Source: Musa acuminata AAA Group (lineage: Eukaryota > Streptophyta > Magnoliopsida > Zingiberales > Musaceae). From it: 64,000 nucleotides of DNA. Positions 34,501-49,500 of the stretch are shown one piece after another (the stretch's first letter is position 1; every line of letters begins with the position of its first letter). The stretch spans positions 23,717,001-23,781,000 of the forward strand of contig NC_088345.1 of assembly GCF_036884655.1 (NCBI RefSeq), given 5' to 3'. The position numbers and the translations under genes are program-made. The notes beneath the pieces were generated by a model. It was not told the DNA's origin. It did not search any database and saw only the letters and a list, made by a program, of their open reading frames with translations.

Positions 34501-37500
34501 ATAACACCTTCCCTTTCTTGTCAGATAAGGAGATAATTAAGTGCTTCAGTTGAGGGATATGCTCTCTTCCTCCGAGGCCATCCAAAAGATGAACAAGGAC
34601 TAGTTGATCGATGTAGGTCTCAACTCGGCTCCTTGGGATACGACCCAAACCTCCTATCACTTCACCTCATCCTTTTTTTAAATCTTCTATAGCCTTGTGA
34701 TTGTGACCTTTATATCTTCATTCTTTGAAGAGGAAGGTGCTTGGCTCCTCTTCGGGCATGGTGGTGGCCTCTTCGTCTTCAACCACTATTCGTGAGCCAT
34801 CGCTTGAGGCATTAGGTTCGACTTTGTTTTGCCACCACACTAGCATCGATAAGTCAAGAAAGAATTAGTAGATTATTATGATAAAAGTGCCTTACCCTCG
34901 AAGAGGCATGAAACCTGAGAAGCCAGTTCTTGATAAGGAGCCTCCTACCTCTTTGGCATCGAAGTCTTTAGTGCTAGTCATAGGTGCCCTATAAGCCAAT
35001 CATGTAAGTGATGACACATATGACATGATAACACTCTTTTTGCTTGTTGTATATATTCTGATGTTCATAGATTTATGCAATGAGAATCGGATCATGATGA
35101 TATCACGATAATGAGACCGATTCACCTTTAAACATAAACCCTAAATAATCCTGATCATAGGTTACTCGAGAGAGACATCGAGATAACTAGATAAACTATA
35201 TTATGATATTCATAGATTTATGCAATGAGAATCGGATCATGATGAGATCATGATAATGAGACCGATTCGCTTTTAAACATAAACCCTAAATAATCTCGAC
35301 CATAGGTTACTCGAGAGAGACATCGAGATAACTAGATAGACTAGTGTGCTGTATACCCGTCTATATGATAGAGGCGACTAGTCTTATATTTGCTCATGTG
35401 GGGATACTAGGGATACAATGCAGGTGCTCATTAGAGAATGAGTTCATTGATTAATTCGCTTACGGAATACTGGATGATTGATAATACCTCATTGTTAGAT
35501 ATCGATTTCATTGTCCTAGTGGTGTATCTGGTCCTTAGATTTGAGATACTAAGGATGTCTTGTATGAGTACTCCACTCTTTGATACCAGACTTATAGGTT
35601 TGGAAGTTTCAAATCTAGCATAGTTGGTCATCGAGAGTGACAATCAATCTTACGAGGACTATTGAGTGTCAATAGAGGATCATCTACTCTCGGTGTCATG
35701 AGACGAATATCTAATGTGTTCTTGCTCAAACAAATCCCTAGCTAGGGTCATTCAGATTAAGAGAGAAAGAGTTCTCTGGGAGAATCCGATTAGAGCGAGA
35801 CTCGAGTAGAAATTGTATGGGCTTGAATGTACCATGCTCGGTAAACGGTCTTTAGGGTATTAGATGGATGGGAGACTATAGATACATGGTAACTAAGGAT
35901 AAACATGTCCAATGGATTGGATTCCCTTATATCGTCTAGGGACTGCAACGTAGTGATATAGTACATTCGCAGTCGATGAGTCGAGTGAATTATTATGGAG
36001 ATAATAATTCATTGAGCTAGAAGGAGTTCTGATAAGTATGACTCATGGCTAGTCGATATTGGGCCTAGAGGGTCACACACATATGATAGGCATTGCGATG
36101 AGTAGAGGTTCGGATATGAGATATCCGCTAAAACCTCTATCTTATTGGATATCCAATAAGCCCCTAAATTATTGGATTATATAGATAAGATATAATAGGA
36201 GCCAATTAGAGATTATTGAATAAAGATCCACTAATATAAGAGGGTTGGGTAGTTGAATGAAGATCTACTACCTAATAGGGTAGGATCCATTAGGATTAAG
36301 TTGACAATGGGTCTCTATAAATAGGAGGGAACCAAAGGTTCATAGGTTATAGGTTTCTTAGTTGCCACCTTCTATTCTCCTCTCCCATTCTCCTCTTCAG
36401 ATAGCAGACCTAGAGATTTAAAGAGCGTCATCATAGCCTTGCTATGTGGATTACCACTAAAAGGATGATGTTTGACCTCCTTCATCCTCTCTTATAGATT
36501 TACAAGGATTTAGGGATATATGATCTCCTTAAGTAAAACATAATCTTTCATATATGTAGTTTTTGATTTTGCAGATTTTGAGCACCAAATCTTTGCATAA
36601 CGATGAACATAATTTATGAGAATTTAGAGATTTTTATTTCCTATTCTTCCACCGCATATGTGATGTCGCTCCTAGATTTTCTTATAGTTAGATCATGGCT
36701 AACTCCTTCGAATTCACTTCACTCATCTACTTTTTTTGTATTTACAACACTATCACACTACGTAATGGCCCTCATTGACTGTGTACATGATGTTAGCTCG
36801 GTTATCCACTTGTGGGGCCTCATAATTAATGATCTTTTGGAAGAGATCGAGGGGCTAAAGAAGGATGATGCTCCTACTACTGTTACTAAGGTGGAGGCTC
36901 AAAGGACCGAGCTCGAGTGGCAACATGAGGAGATCAAGCTGTACCTTATCAAACTCACTAAGTAATTGAAAGAAGTCTGAAGCAATAACTGAGCCATGGA
37001 GGACGATCTACTATAGCTCACTCGGGAGCCGGATTCGATGAGGGTGCATAACTTGGAGCTTGGAGAATAGGTTGCGATAACCAATAAGTAGGCTCGGGAA
37101 CTGAAGGATGCACTTGAGGCCAAGCAGTGCATGATACCAAAATATTAGGAGGAGGCGATCACTAGTTACAAGGCATCGGTCAGGTTTAAAAAGGGTCAAG
37201 AGAGGACGGGGGTCATCTCATAGCAATTCGAGTATCAAATCACCTTAGCTTGTTTCAAGGTAAGGTATTCTAAGTTGGAGCTCGAGGATGACCTATTCAC
37301 TAATTACCCGTGGATCAAAATGTCATGATGGTGACCGAGTTGCCCTTTAATGATAGCCTCGATTCATCACCTTATCTCGACACCTAAGCTATCATCCTTC
37401 ATTATGTTGGTCTTTTATTTTAAGGTTGCCGAGTCAGCTTACCCAACTTGTTTCTTATCATGTCTGCTCCATTAATCCTTTATTTTAATGGGTCAGGGTC

Positions 37501-40500
37501 TTATTTTGAATGTAGAGGTCCTATCAAACTAATATAATTTTTCTTAAGCAATGAAGTTTTTTTCTCGATTTTATAATGATGGTATCCTGAAGATGCACTC
37601 AACTCAATAATTGGTGCCTTGGGCTTTGTAAATCAACGTCCATTGCTTATGATATAGTTTTCCCTGACCTGATCTTTCTTGAATCTCAGATTTTGATGAT
37701 GAAATCAATTGATGAATTAATAATCTAATCCATGTGTTGAGAAAAGTGATCTAGGACTAACTACGATCGTGAAAAGGCAAAACAATTAAACAAGAATCGA
37801 ATGTTAGGCTAAAGTCAAAGATCGGGCATCGAGCCGAAAGAATCGGGGGATATGCCGAAGGTTCGGACGATGCATCGAATGCTCACCGAGAGTTCACCGA
37901 AAGCTTATTGGAAGATCGCTGGGAGTACAACAAAAGTTTTACCCGGAGTTCGGATGAACAATTAATATGCCAGATAACTATGATTGCTTGCATTATAATT
38001 ATTTAGCCTTAATTATCGTAGTTAGGGTTTCAATTTGAGTTAGTATTAGGAGAAATCCTACTAACTCAAATAGGGGCCAATTAGGCTCAAACTGGGGCTG
38101 AATTGGGTCGGATGGTTGACCCATTCAGTGACCCGGAGCCACGTTAGATTGTGGCATTGCCAGGGTTGGCGATGGCACTGCCTGAGGCTCGACTTCCAAG
38201 GTAGTTTGGGTGATGGTACTATTGGTAGTTAATGCTGCTAGGTAGTGGTATCGCCCTATCAAGCGATGGTACCACTAAAGCATAGTCTCTAAGGCTCTGT
38301 CAGGTGGTCGTACCACCCAGATTGGGCGATGGTACTACATAGATTGGGCGATGGTACCGCCCAATGTCAGTTTGTAGGAGGTGGTACCACCCAGTACTGG
38401 CAATAGTATAACCAATACCCTAGAAACCTGGGATGAGGTATTTTTTGGCTCTATTTTTGAAGTTATTTAGGGCCTATAAATACTCTACTCTTTCCTGCAT
38501 GAAAGAGTATGAAAGTATGAACAAAAGTCTTGAGATTTTGAGTTGTAAAAGTGTTAAAAAAGTGTTAAGTGTCCTCCTCCTTCTTTAGTTTTGTGATCAT
38601 TCTAAGAGAGGTGTGAAGCTTGTAAAGGTTATCTCCTAAACTTGTGAAAAGGAAAAAGAGTTATAAGAGGGTAGTTAGTCTTCACCCATTAAAGGAAGAC
38701 TATTAGTAAACGTCGATGGCCACCAAGAGTTCACCGAAAGCTTATTGGAAGATCGCTGGGAGTACAACGAAAGTTTTACCCGGAGTTCGGATGAACAATT
38801 AACATGCCAGATAACTATGATTGCTTGCATTATAATTGTTTAGCCTTAATTATCATAGTTAGGGTTTCAATTTGAGTTAGTATTAGGAGAAATCCTACTA
38901 ACTCAAATAGGGGCCAATTGGGCTCAAACTGGGGCTGAATTGGGTCGGATGGTTGACCCATTCAGTGACCCGGAGCCACGTTAGATTGTGGCATTGCCAG
39001 GGTTGGCGATGGCACTGCCTGAGGCTCGACTTCCTAGGTAGTTTGGGCGATGGTACTGTTGGTAGTTAATGCTGCTAGGTAGTGGTATCGCCCTATCAAG
39101 CGATGGTACCACTAAAGCATAGTCTCTAAGGCTCTGTCAGGTGGTCGTACCACCTAGATTGAGCGGTGGTACTATATAGATTGGGCGATGGTACCGCCCA
39201 ATGTCAGTCTGTAGGAGGTGGTACCACCCAGTACTGGCAATAGTATAACCAATACCCTAGAAACCTGGGATGAGGTATTTTTTGGCTCTATTTTTGAAGT
39301 TATTTAGGGCCTATAAATACCCTACTCTTTCCTGCATGAAAGAGTATGAAAGTATGAACAAAAGTCTTAAGATTTTGAGTTGTAAAAGTGTTAAAAAAGT
39401 GTTAAGTGTCCTCCTCCTTCTTTAGTTTTGTGATTTTAAGAGAGGTGTGAAGCTTGTAAAGGTTATCTCCTAAACTTGTGAAAAGGAAAAAGAGTTGTAA
39501 GAGGGTAGTTAGTCTTCACCCATTAAAGGAAGACTATTAGTAAACGCCGATGGCCTCGACAGAGGAGAAATCAGGAGTGGACATAGGTTACGATGATCGA
39601 ACCATTATAAAATTGATGTGCCTTCTCTTCTTTGCCTTTTCCCTTTATATTGCTTACTGATTTGGCTACTCACTCTACTTTACACTTTCTCTAAGTTCAA
39701 ATGCATTTTTGATATAATTTTATCAAAATAATTTTTCTAAATACTTGACGTTTTTACATAAGTACTAATTCACCCCCTCTCTTAGTGCCGATTTCGGTCC
39801 TAAAAATCCTTAGATAAGTCTTAGAGATAAAACTTTTTTAAATTCATAATGTGTCATGTTCTCAGCAGCATCACACCATCTCTTATCCCAAGATGATATA
39901 TTTCATCTCAGATGACCTCGATAATTTGATACGGCCCTTCCCAGCTTGGTGCTAGCTTTCCTTGAGAGCCGATCGGGTCGCTGACTATAGCTTTATGGAG
40001 CACTTGGTCTCCTAATTCAACTACTCAAGGGTAAATACTTTGGTTATATAGCTTGGCCACTGCCTTTTTATATCTCAATATATGTAGATGTCCCTCGACT
40101 TTGATTTTATTGATTAGGTCAAGTTCGGCTCGAAGTCCTTCTTCGAAAGTTTTTTTATTAAGGTTCTTGATTCGAGGTCACAGAGAGACCATCTCAAGTG
40201 GCAAGATAGCTTCAGTGCCAAAGACTAAGTTGAATGGTGATTCTCTTAACTCAATCTTAGGTGTCATTAGGAAGGCCCATATGATGCTCAATAGCTTGTC
40301 CACCCAAGTACCCTTAGCCCTCGTAAGTCATTTCTTTAGCCCCTCGAGAATGACTCAATTAGTTACCTTAGTAAGATCATTGGTTTGAGGAGGAGCCACC
40401 GAGCTAAACCTTCGTTGACTCCCTGATAGAACTCCTCAAACTTTGTATAATTGAATTGTGTGTCCTATTGTCAATGATAAAGACCCTTAGCATTCCAAAG

Positions 40501-43500
40501 TGGGTGATCATACTTTTCCATATGAATCTCTTGACTTAATTCTTGATGATCAATAGTAGTGGTTCGACCTATACCAACTTTATGAAATAGTTTACTCTCA
40601 TGATGAGGAACCTCTATTAGTCCGAGGCTTATAGAAATGGTCCAAGGAGATCTATCCTCTACTAGGCAAAGGGTCATCCGCAATCGATATAGCTTAGAGA
40701 GATTGTTGGTTGATGTTGTAACTACTAGTTATAGGTGTGGTGTCCTACAAGCCAATCATGTGAGTGATGAGATATGTGACATGACATGCACTTTTCTTGC
40801 TTATTATTTATTTTATATTTTTCTCACTTTATATTATATATTGCATGTATTGTGATATCCATAGATCTATGCAATGAGAATTGGATCGTGATGAGATTAT
40901 GATAATGAGATTGATTTATCTTTAAACACATACCTTAAATAATCTCAATCATAGGTCACTCGAGAGGGATATCAAGATGACCGAATAGATTGGTATACTA
41001 TATACTCATCCATATAATTAAGGCAGTTGGTCTAATAGTTGCTAATGTGGGGACACTAGGGATATCGTACATGTGCTCATTGGAGAATGAGTTCACTGAT
41101 TGATCCGCTCATGGAATGTTGGATGGTTGATGATACCTCATTATCAGACAGTGATTCCATCATCCCAATAGTATATCTGGTCCTCAGATTTATGACACCA
41201 AGGATATCCTATATGAGTATTCCACTCTTTGATTCCGAACTTATAGACTTGGTGTATACCCATCTATATAATAGAGGTAGCTAGTCTCATAGCTGCTCAT
41301 GTGAGGATACTACGGATATCATGCATGTGATCATTAGAGAATGAGTTCATTGATTGATCCGCTCACGGAATGTTGGATGATTGATGATCCTTCAGTATCA
41401 AATAATGATTTCATCATCCCAATGGTGTATCTGGTCCTCAGACTTGAGACACCAAGGATGTCCTGTATGAGTACTTCACTCTTTGATGCAGAACTTATAG
41501 ACCTAGAAGTTTCAGATCTAGCACAACTGGTCATCGGGAGTGGCAGTTAACCTTACAAGGGTAATTGAGTATCAATAGAGGATCATCCTCTCTCGGTGTC
41601 ATGAGAAGAATATCTCATGTATTCTTACTTAGGTAAATCTCTAGCTAGAGTCATTCGGATTGAGAGAGAAAGAGTTCTCCAAGAGAATTCGATTAGAGAG
41701 AGACTCGAGTAGAAACCGTATGGGCCTAATAATACCATATCTGTTATATGATCTTTGGGATATTAGATGGATGAGGGATTATAGATATATAATAATTAAG
41801 GATAGATAGGTCTAATAGATTAGATTCCCTTATATCATCTAGGGACTAAGGCATAGTGGCCTAGTACACTTGTAGTCGATGAGTCAAGTGAATTAATATG
41901 GAGATATTAATTCACTGAGCCAGAAAGAGTTCTGATAGATATGGCTTATAGCCAGCTTAATATTGGGTATAGAGGGTCACATACATATGGTAGGTATTAC
42001 GATGAGTATAGATTCAGATATGAGATATCTATTGAAGCCCTTATCTTATTGGATATCCAATAAGCCCCTGAATTATTGGATCCTATAGATGATATCTAAT
42101 AAAAACTAATGAGAGATTATTAGGTAGAGATCAACTAATCTACGAGGTTTGGATAGTTGGATAAAGATCCAATACCCAATAGGGTAGGATTTATTAGGGT
42201 TAAGTTGATAATGGGCCTCTATAAATAAGAGGGAACCAAAGAGCCATAGACAAGACCCCTTTTGGCTGTCACATCCTATTATCCTCTCTCCCTCTCCTCC
42301 TCAACCTATATATAGTCCCTATTTGGGGCATGTGGATAGCAAGAAGGGCTGACCCCTTCTTGATTGCGTGATGTAGCAAATGAAGAGATTTGAATAGTAA
42401 TTTGAGGAGCATTTTTATAGTCCCTACTATGTGGATCACTACTAGAGAGAAGGATAATTGACCTCCTTCATCCTCTCCCATAGATCTATAAGAATTCAGG
42501 GATATACGATCCCCCTAGGTAACACGACTTTCTAATATGCACAATTTCAATTTTTTAGGTTTTTATAAAAATTTGATATTTTTATTTTTGTTCTTCCGCT
42601 GTGCATGTGATGTCATCCTATATTTTCCTATAGTAACTAGGCAAACTTTTAGCATCTATAGTATCTTTGGGTATAAGTTATTACATTCTTATGCAATGTC
42701 AACTAGTAGAACCTTTATCGAAGCACTTTGAAAGCGAGGGTTCATCCACAAATATGCTTCTCACAAATACATTCAGGCACCTTGGTGAGCACCCTTTCAG
42801 CTTCTTGGGGTGTCAAGCATTTGAGGAGTGATTAGCTAAAGCATTTATGATATAAGTGGTCGTTAATTATATAATAACAAGCTTGATGATGCTTAACTCT
42901 TTGGGCTACTACGGGGTCAATTGGGAGTGTCTCATCTCTTTTATAATATAGGATCTTAACCATCTAGCTCGACTCCTCTCCAATCATGGATATGTTGTAC
43001 TTCTTAATGGTTCGGGTCAGTAATGTCTCGACCAAAGACCAACCTTCCTTCAAAGCCTAAGCGGATGCCAGCTTGGTAAGTGTGTCAGCCTAGGCATTGT
43101 TTTCATGGGAGATCCATAATGCATTGAGTCAAGAGAAACTAAGTGCCAATTTTTGTACCTTGATGAGGTATTTTGCCATGGTAATATCTCAGGCCTCAAA
43201 GCTCCCTTCTATCTAGCTCACGACTAGTTGTGAGTCGTTGAGCACTATCAAGTCTTAGACTTGAAACTCTTGGGCAAGTCGAAGCCCTGAGAGGAGTGAT
43301 TTATATTATGCATCATTGTTGGAGATCCTGAATTCAAACCAGAGGGCTCATTTGTACACTTATTTGTTCGGGCCCTTTAGGACGAGTCTAATGCCACCTC
43401 TTTTCGAGGTAGCGAAGCCATCTACAAACAATGTCCACATTAAGGGGGTGTGATTGTTAGCCTCCGGTGAGCAAGTTAACTCTAAGATAAAGTCGACCAA

Positions 43501-46500
43501 CACCTAGGCCTTTTATGACAGTCCTCGGTATATATCGAATGTCAAACTCACCTAGCTGTACTAACCATCTTAGTAGTCGTCCTTAGACATCAAACCATGA
43601 AAGGACCTATTTTAATGGTTGGTTGGTGATCACCTATACGATGCACACTTGAAACTAGGGGCAAAACTTCCTTGTTGCCAGTATCAGTGCAAATGCAAGC
43701 CTCTCAATAGGGGGTATCGTTCCTCAGGCATACTTAGAATATGACTAATATAATAGATAGGCTTCTTAGCTCCTAAGTCATCCTAAACCAATACCAAGTT
43801 GATAGTTGAGTCGATGTCAGGAAGGTAGGAGAAGAGAGTTGCGGTAATTGGGCGAGATGGTACTTTAGCTTACCGAAAGCCTTCTGACACTCCTCGATCC
43901 ATAGGAAGCCTTTTAGTTTCTTTGATACTAGAAAGAAATTTAGGCATTTATCACATGATTGAGATAAGAATTGGTTGAGCATTACTATTCATCATGTTAA
44001 TTGTTGAACTCCCTTATCGGTCGATATGGTTGCATTTCTAGTATAGCTCGAATTTTCTTGGGGTTTGCTATTTCACTTCAATGAATAATGAATCTGAAGA
44101 ATGAATCTGAGGAATTTTCTTAAGTTGGTTTTGAAAGCATACATGGCTGGATTGAGGTCCATGTCGAACTATTTTAGAACTCAAAATATCTTGGCTAAAT
44201 ATGTTAAATGTGAGTTAGCCATTTTGCTTTTGACTATCATGTCATCTATATATAGTTAGGTATTCTTTCCGATTTGGTGCTTAAATATCTTGTTCACCAT
44301 TTTATGGTACGTTGCTCTTATATTTTTTAACATGAATGACATGATTCGGTAATAATATATACCTCGATAGGTGATAAAGGAAGTGTACTCTCGATTATCT
44401 GGTGTCATCCTTATTTAGTTATATTCTGAGAATGCATCAATAAAGGTGAGGAGCATATGACTCGAGGTAGTTTCAACCAACTAATCAATATAAGAAAGAG
44501 GGTAGCTGTCCTTTGGGTATGCTTTATTGATGTTAGTATAATCAATACACATTATCTAACTTCTATTAGACTTTTTAACGAGTACAATATTAGTGAGCCA
44601 CTAGGGGTACTACACTTTGATGATAAACCATGCTTCTAACATCTTGTCTACCTCCTTGTTGATTGTTTGTTGGCGTTCAGGAGCAAACTTGTGAGGCTTT
44701 TGTTTCACTAGTCATACCTTAGGAAAAATGTTTAGGTAGTGCTGGGCTACGTCTAGGTTGATTCCTGGCATATCTTTTAGCAACCATGTGAATGCTTTAG
44801 TATTCTTCTTAAGGAAATTGATAAGTTGCATTCGTTTCTCCTTATGAAGTATCACCTCGACTTTAACAACATGATCGGGGCAAGCTTTGTTCAAGGGTGC
44901 TTGGGTGTAGGAGGGATTTAGAGAGACTTCGAGGTGCCTTAGATCATGCTTTATTCGGCAGGGAGACCACCGTAAGGTAGCACTAGCGTGACTCCCTCAT
45001 GTTGCTTCTCAGCTCTCTAATGACAACCCTTGTTGGGAATTTTGTAACTATATGGTAGGTCGATACCATGGCTCTCAACATATTCAACATGGGTTGGCCT
45101 ATGTTTACATTATTGTCGAGAGGATATCGACCACTAGGAATCTGGTCATCACCATTTTGGAGCACAGCTCATCTCCAAACATGACATATAGATTCACAAT
45201 CCCTAGAGAGGATATTGAGTTGCTAGTGAACCCCATCAACAAAGGAGCCATAGGAGTGAGGTCATTAGTTGAGATCTCAAGCTTTTGAAAAGTGTCAAAG
45301 TAGAGGATATCAATAGAGCTACCTATATCAATCATAATCCTCTTCACTTAAGCATTGATCATCCTCATGGAGACAATCAAGTCATCATCATGGTTTGGGT
45401 TGAAGTACTTCATCTCTTCCTCAAAGATTATTTCTAGGTTGTCTCCCGTCTGTGGGTATTTTTCAAATTATAGGTTGCGTGTAAGCTTTACGACCCGAGA
45501 AGTTGTCTCCTCCTGAGGCGGGTCCACCAATGATGACATTAATCTACCTTTTCACTAACCCCTAAGTTCAAGGTGAAAGTTCTTGATACCTTCGGATGAA
45601 CCGCCTAAGGAGTCTCCGACGAATGAGTTATTCAATCTATTCTTTTAAGTTATGATAATTTTTTGTGTCATAGTCGTAATCTTGGTGGAAGTGACATTAC
45701 TTGGATCTATCTCTCTTTTCCAATAGAGTCTTCATCAGTTATGAGTCTTTTAAGAGTACCTTCTCTTTAATGTACAAAAAGATTTCAGTTCTAATCATAT
45801 TCAAGGGGGTTGACTTAGGCTTCGAGTGAGACAATTTAGGTCAGTCACTTCTTCTTTACCATGGTGACCTTGGAGTCGATGAGGATTGTAGGTGATCCTA
45901 TCTTAGTCTTTTGCATATCTCTTCACATTTACTCGAGACCATTACCTCAGCCATGATATATTGATTAGCTCGTTGGAGTACTTCGGGTACCATCACCGGT
46001 GGCCTCTTTGTTAATAACTAGAAAAGACAAGAGAACTCGAGTCCTATCATGAATGTCTGTATGACAAGTGACGGGTGTACATCTTGCATGCTATGGATCT
46101 AATTGGTGAATCAAATGATAAAGTTCGAGAGCGTCTCCTCCTCCCTTTGCCTAAGCTCGAGAAGTATTACCATCGATGACTTCAAGTATATATTCTTGAG
46201 GAAGTGAAGCACAAATTCCTCAGCGAGCTGAATGAAAGAACTAATAGAGAGCAACTTCAGACCAGTGTACCATTCTCATGTCGGGTTACTTAATATAGTT
46301 GGGAAGGCATGACACATTAGGATATTCAAAGTACTATATAATGACATTTAGGTACAAAAAATAGCAATGTGCTCTAATGGGTTGGTATTACCATCAAAGA
46401 CCTCCAATGATAAGAGACAAAAATTAGTCGAGATTAGCTTCTTTTTGGATTATTGAAATTCTCATTGCATTTCTTCCAACGTTAGTCCATTTGTGTTAGT

Positions 46501-49500
46501 TAGTTCCTTAAGGAATCATTTATCAAATCTACTAACAAGGTTTGGGATTTACGTAGAATAGAATGGTGGTGTGGTAGTCCATTAAACTCCTCAATTGGAA
46601 AAATAGGTGCTTGCTTAACCGATGGCTTGATGGGCTTTGGGCACTCTTGAGATATTAATATTACATCAGGTGGGAGAACCCTTATAGGTGCTAGTGTCGA
46701 TATTGATTGAGTTGCTTATTACGACTGAGGTGGTGTCATTGCTTGTTAGGTTAATTGGGACAAAAATGGAGAAATAGATTGCATTATATCTATTAGCATT
46801 TGGATTTACTGGGTGAGGTTTAGGAATACATTCAAAGCTTGAAAGTTTGTCAAAAAAATTTAACTTATCTCATTTCCAATACACCATAAACACCTACATT
46901 GAATTTAAAGGAAAATGAGGTCTCGATAGACTCAAATTGAAATTTTTATTATTTAGATATGAGATGCCTTGTATAAAGGCATGTATTGTGCCACAGGAGA
47001 AATGATAATAGGAAATAAGATAATAAAAGATAAATTGATTGAGATAATAAACTAATTTGTATGGAGTTTGAGTTGTAGTGAAAATATTTGAGTTCAATAA
47101 AGATCTTTTGTCCACACTTTAATTTTAGTTTTATAACCCCATCTCTCTAATTATCCCTTAAAAAATGGTATAAGAGTTATCTTAAACTATGGCATCCCTG
47201 AACATCTTCTGTTTACCATTAAAAAAAAACCATCATCCGTTTACAACTCCCTAAATTAACAAAAGAGTTATTATAATATATATAGCATTTAAATGAATCT
47301 TCTTCTAGTTTCTTCAGATACATGAATGTCTAGAAGTAGAGAAGCAAGAGAATAACTAAAAGAATCAAAGGAAGAAAGAGAGAACACTCTGTTCACAATT
47401 TATCAAGGATCCAACGATGCAATGTTCAGAATTATTGTTTCAGTTAAAACATAAAAAGGCTTTGCAAATACTTCCAAAGGCACTGAATAGCATTAGCAAG
47501 GTAAAAATGATTCATTTACAAGTTTTATAAGAAAATTTTGAAATATTACAATATGGTATACTCGAGTCTTTCTAGGTTATTTCTCAAAAATTATTTTGAT
47601 TTTTTTGAACTTAATAATGCTAAGAAACTGTATATTTCATATGGTTTTGAGTCAATTGCTCTAAAATGAGGTAAAAAATGAAAGATGTGACACTTTCAAT
47701 TCATGAAAAAAATAGAAAACTAAGTTTACATGTGAAAATGACTAAGATTTGAACATGTTTCCCCTATAATTATGCATTGAACAGTCAAATTATGCTTATT
47801 TCATATGGTTATTATGCTTTTGATTTTGAATCAATTGCTTTAAAATGAGGTAAAAATGAAAGATATGACACTTTCAATTCATGAAAAAAAATAGAAAACT
47901 AATTTTACATGTGAAAATGACTAAGAATCGAACATGTTGCCTCTATAATTATGCATTGATCAGTCAAATTATTTTGAAGTTCCTGTTAAGGATAATTCTG
48001 TATTATAACATCTTAAATATGGTCACTTCAATTATGAGACATTAAAACTATTGGAGAAGCATAATAAAATAAAATAAAACATTGTAAATTAAAAGGAACA
48101 AAAAGAGCAGCACAACAACTTTAAATGTTTATGGTCCTACCGATGCTTGTAAAATCAAATGTTTTAAGAACATCCTAAGTGATGAATATATATCATATGA
48201 ATTTAAAAATTTCTAAAAGAAAAATCATTGAATCATGCATCAATTATAAACCAAAACAAAATGAATTTTCTAAAAGAAAGAATAGAACAATTCTTAATAT
48301 GGTTTTATGTACGTTCTAGGAAAGAAATTTTCTAAAGAATTTTAGGTTTCTAACAAAGCAAATGGGCAATACTAAACCATAATAAGTATGGAACTCACGG
48401 AAGAGATTTGATCGTTTGAGAATTGTTAGAAGCATTGTATTTGCGAATATACAATGAAATAGATAATTAATTGTATGGAGTTTAAGCTATAGTGAAATAA
48501 ATTTAAGTTAAACACTTGCATTGTATGGAGTTTAAGTAGTAGTGAAGATAGATATTTTCCTTATCCGCACTCTTCTCATTAGTTTAAACTCCATCTCACC
48601 ACCTATCCCTTCAAAGATTACAGTCAAAAGATTAAATAAGGTAAATAGGGTGGTGCCTGAGACATAATTGCATTCACCTAAATTTACTTCATGCATTTAC
48701 CCAACTTTGTGTATTATTATTAGTGAGCAGATGCATCCTGCACCTGTACCGTAAATTTGTGATTAGGATGGAGAAGATGACAGAAGCAACAGACCATAGT
48801 GACGGTCAAATAATTGACTCAGCTATAGCACAAACATATCTGCGCAAGAAACAGACTTGATAACCCAGATTCTGAATCTGAAGGAAGCCAGAAAGAATAG
48901 AGGTAATGACTATAGAGGTTAAGATGTTAGAAAACCATGAGCGCATAGACTAATTGTTTAGAATAATTTTAGACATTCTAGTGGTTAGTGTAATGGGTCT
49001 CAGTTTCGATTCCATGTCTAAAGCATCTTGTAGTGGTTTAATGTAATAAAAGTTCTAATTTTCCAAAAAAAAATTCTTCTAATATTAAGAAATTTTCTTA
49101 ATATTATGAGTTTAAATATCCTTGATCCAATCAAGTTAGCACAATGTCCTTGCACCCAAGGCAACCAAATGCAGACAACTACCACTGGTGTGGTGGGGCT
49201 TAGAAAAAACTGGTCCAGAGTTTAGGGTGAAGGATATGGCCAAGTTCCTGGAAAAGTCTTGCCTACCCGGTCGGTCCCATTCGTTTATCTCTAACCTCGA
49301 ATCCTCTGCTGCACATCACCTGAGCAAAGATCGAGTCCCAAATTTATTTAACTCTATGAATCTTGTTCTTAATTGGCTCTAAGAATTCACTACACTGTAT
49401 GCATATAACAGAATAAGATACGTCAGAATGACTAAACGGTTTGATCTTGATCAACAACAACAGAAGCAGAAAGAAGGGCTTGATCATACTTGTAAATTAA

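Larger units (their letters stand above)
33885..46850 (-). mobile_element. Tat-like Ty3/gypsy element with antisense extra ORF, decayed, LTRs not found
   Basis: Gag-pol remnants run on the minus strand from about 46850 to 39806. Beyond them, on the 3' side, the plus strand carries a broken coiled-coil ORF (33885-37400). This matches the known plan of some Tat-clade elements, which have an extra ORF downstream of pol in antisense orientation, and tandem repeats further 3'. Three solo LTRs have inserted into it (34972-36686, 37677-39805, 40723-42632). I could not identify its own LTRs with confidence. Confidence 0.65.

Noticed and set aside
49188..49382. 64-codon plus-strand frame near exon 1
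   Set aside because: Lies in the glycosyltransferase intron on the opposite strand, with no domain and no conservation signal that I can see.
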